A DNA stretch of 13,593 bases from Candidatus Hodarchaeota archaeon (GTDB taxonomy: Archaea; Asgardarchaeota; Heimdallarchaeia; Hodarchaeales; Hodarchaeaceae): contig JAEOTU010000298.1 of NCBI GenBank assembly GCA_016839665.1, positions 1-13,593 of the forward strand. Direction: 5' to 3'. The notes below the pieces were generated by a model. That model was not told where the DNA came from. It saw nothing but the letters and a program-made list of their open reading frames with translations, and made no database searches. The position numbers and the translations under genes were made by a program. Position 1 is the first letter of the stretch, and every line of letters starts with the position of its first letter. Shown here piece after piece: positions 13,337 to 13,593 of this stretch.

Positions 13337-13466
13337 GTGGATGTTTTTTATTATAACTTAAAAATTATAATCAAAGGTTCATTAGTCCGAAATAGATTCA
13401 ACATCAATTTTTTTGGGAAATAATCCCAATTTAATATATTACAAAGGAAAATAGTGAGGATACTCG
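13337..13466. other. ZIP/ABC intergenic region with terminator-like AT tract
   Basis: After the ZIP stop there is a T-run (13344-13349), then ATTATAA/TTATAAT arms (13350-13356 and 13365-13371), a weak AT-only hairpin that may end the ZIP transcript. The second half holds the ABC-gene promoter elements. No small gene is seen. Confidence 0.4.
13413..13440 (+). promoter_or_regulatory. Inverted repeat plus TATA box, ABC exporter promoter
   Basis: TTGGGA (13413-13418) and TCCCAA (13424-13429) form a 6-base inverted repeat with an AATAA centre, running directly into TTTAATATAT (about 13430-13439), a TATA-like element. That element is 27-36 bases before the TTG at 13467. The repeat occupies the BRE/operator position. 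Confidence 0.45.
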
Positions 13467-13593
13467 TTGCATGTATTAAAACATTTATTTCATTATGTAA
13501 TGCAACGAAAAAGACTAGCTCTCGAAGTCTTAATTTTTATTATCATTGCACAAATTGCCGAACTTAGTATTCCGCTCATTCTTGGTGCAACAA
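13467..13593 (+). CDS. ABC exporter, N-terminal fragment (cut by window edge)
   Basis: The plus strand is open from 13458 to the right edge. The first 42 codons from a TTG at 13467 read HVLKHLFHYVMQRKRLAL and then VLIFIIIAQIAELSIPLILG, the first membrane helix of a type IV (exporter-type) ABC transmembrane domain. The pattern of short cytosolic helix, basic residues and hydrophobic helix ending in P-L-x-x-G is very typical of MdlB/MsbA-like half transporters. The nucleotide-binding domain would lie beyond the window, so fusion to an ATPase is expected but not seen. GAGGA at 13456-13460 supports TTG 13467; ATG 13500 is the alternative but would cut off the elbow helix. A 9-base inverted repeat spans both candidate starts. 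Confidence 0.65.
   Translation, partial: MHVLKHLFHYVMQRKRLALEVLIFIIIAQIAELSIPLILGAT

Noticed and set aside
1..13593. Mobile element, CRISPR array or integrated virus
   Set aside because: No transposase, integrase, phage or cas gene, no spaced direct-repeat array and no terminal inverted repeats were found.

Overview
The window (about 13.6 kb, AT-rich, densely coding on both strands, no rRNA, tRNA, CRISPR array or transposase seen) looks archaeal. The signs are a bacterio-opsin-activator-type HTH_10 regulator, TATA-box-like elements 25-60 bases upstream of several starts, frequent GTG/TTG starts with patchy Shine-Dalgarno use, a TtuA/Ncs6-type tRNA thiolase near a small ubiquitin-fold (MoaD/ThiS-like) protein, a BtpA-family protein, and a zinc-ribbon membrane protein with a repeat domain. 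An Asgard-type lineage is a plausible guess, but the sequence alone does not prove it.

Left part (1-4060), all on the minus strand: the N-terminal part of a class V (PLP) aminotransferase-fold enzyme cut by the window edge, a 619-residue TPR protein, a TtuA/Ncs6-like 2-thiolation enzyme, and a MoaD/ThiS-like ubiquitin-fold protein. The Ubl carries its Gly-Gly 17 residues before its end. The thiolase and the Ubl are natural partners in a sulfur-relay pathway for tRNA thiolation, although no E1 or JAMM protease gene is present here. A 129-base gap between these two genes contains two GC-rich hairpins.

Middle part (4287-7573), plus strand: a BtpA-family TIM-barrel protein followed 3 bases later by a GNAT acetyltransferase (an operon), the decayed 3' end of a ZIP zinc transporter gene, a good hairpin/T-tract terminator, an unrecognised protein with a beta-rich front and acidic tail, and a DMT-superfamily membrane protein.

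Right part (7595-13593): an EamA/RhaT-type permease (minus) divergent from an HTH_10 regulator (plus) that may control it; a NUDIX hydrolase resembling NUDT22 (minus) divergent from a zinc-ribbon/TM/DUF4097-like surface protein (plus); an MscS mechanosensitive channel; an intact ZIP metal transporter; and the first codons of an ABC exporter cut by the right edge.

Transport and envelope functions dominate the right half. Several putative TATA boxes are flanked or abutted by inverted repeats (near the TPR, HTH_10, MscS and ABC genes). Short inverted repeats of this size are expected by chance a few times in a window this long, so their position beside TATA boxes is what makes them worth checking. 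The most interesting candidates are the tailed ubiquitin-fold protein with its thiolase, and the structured leader between them.
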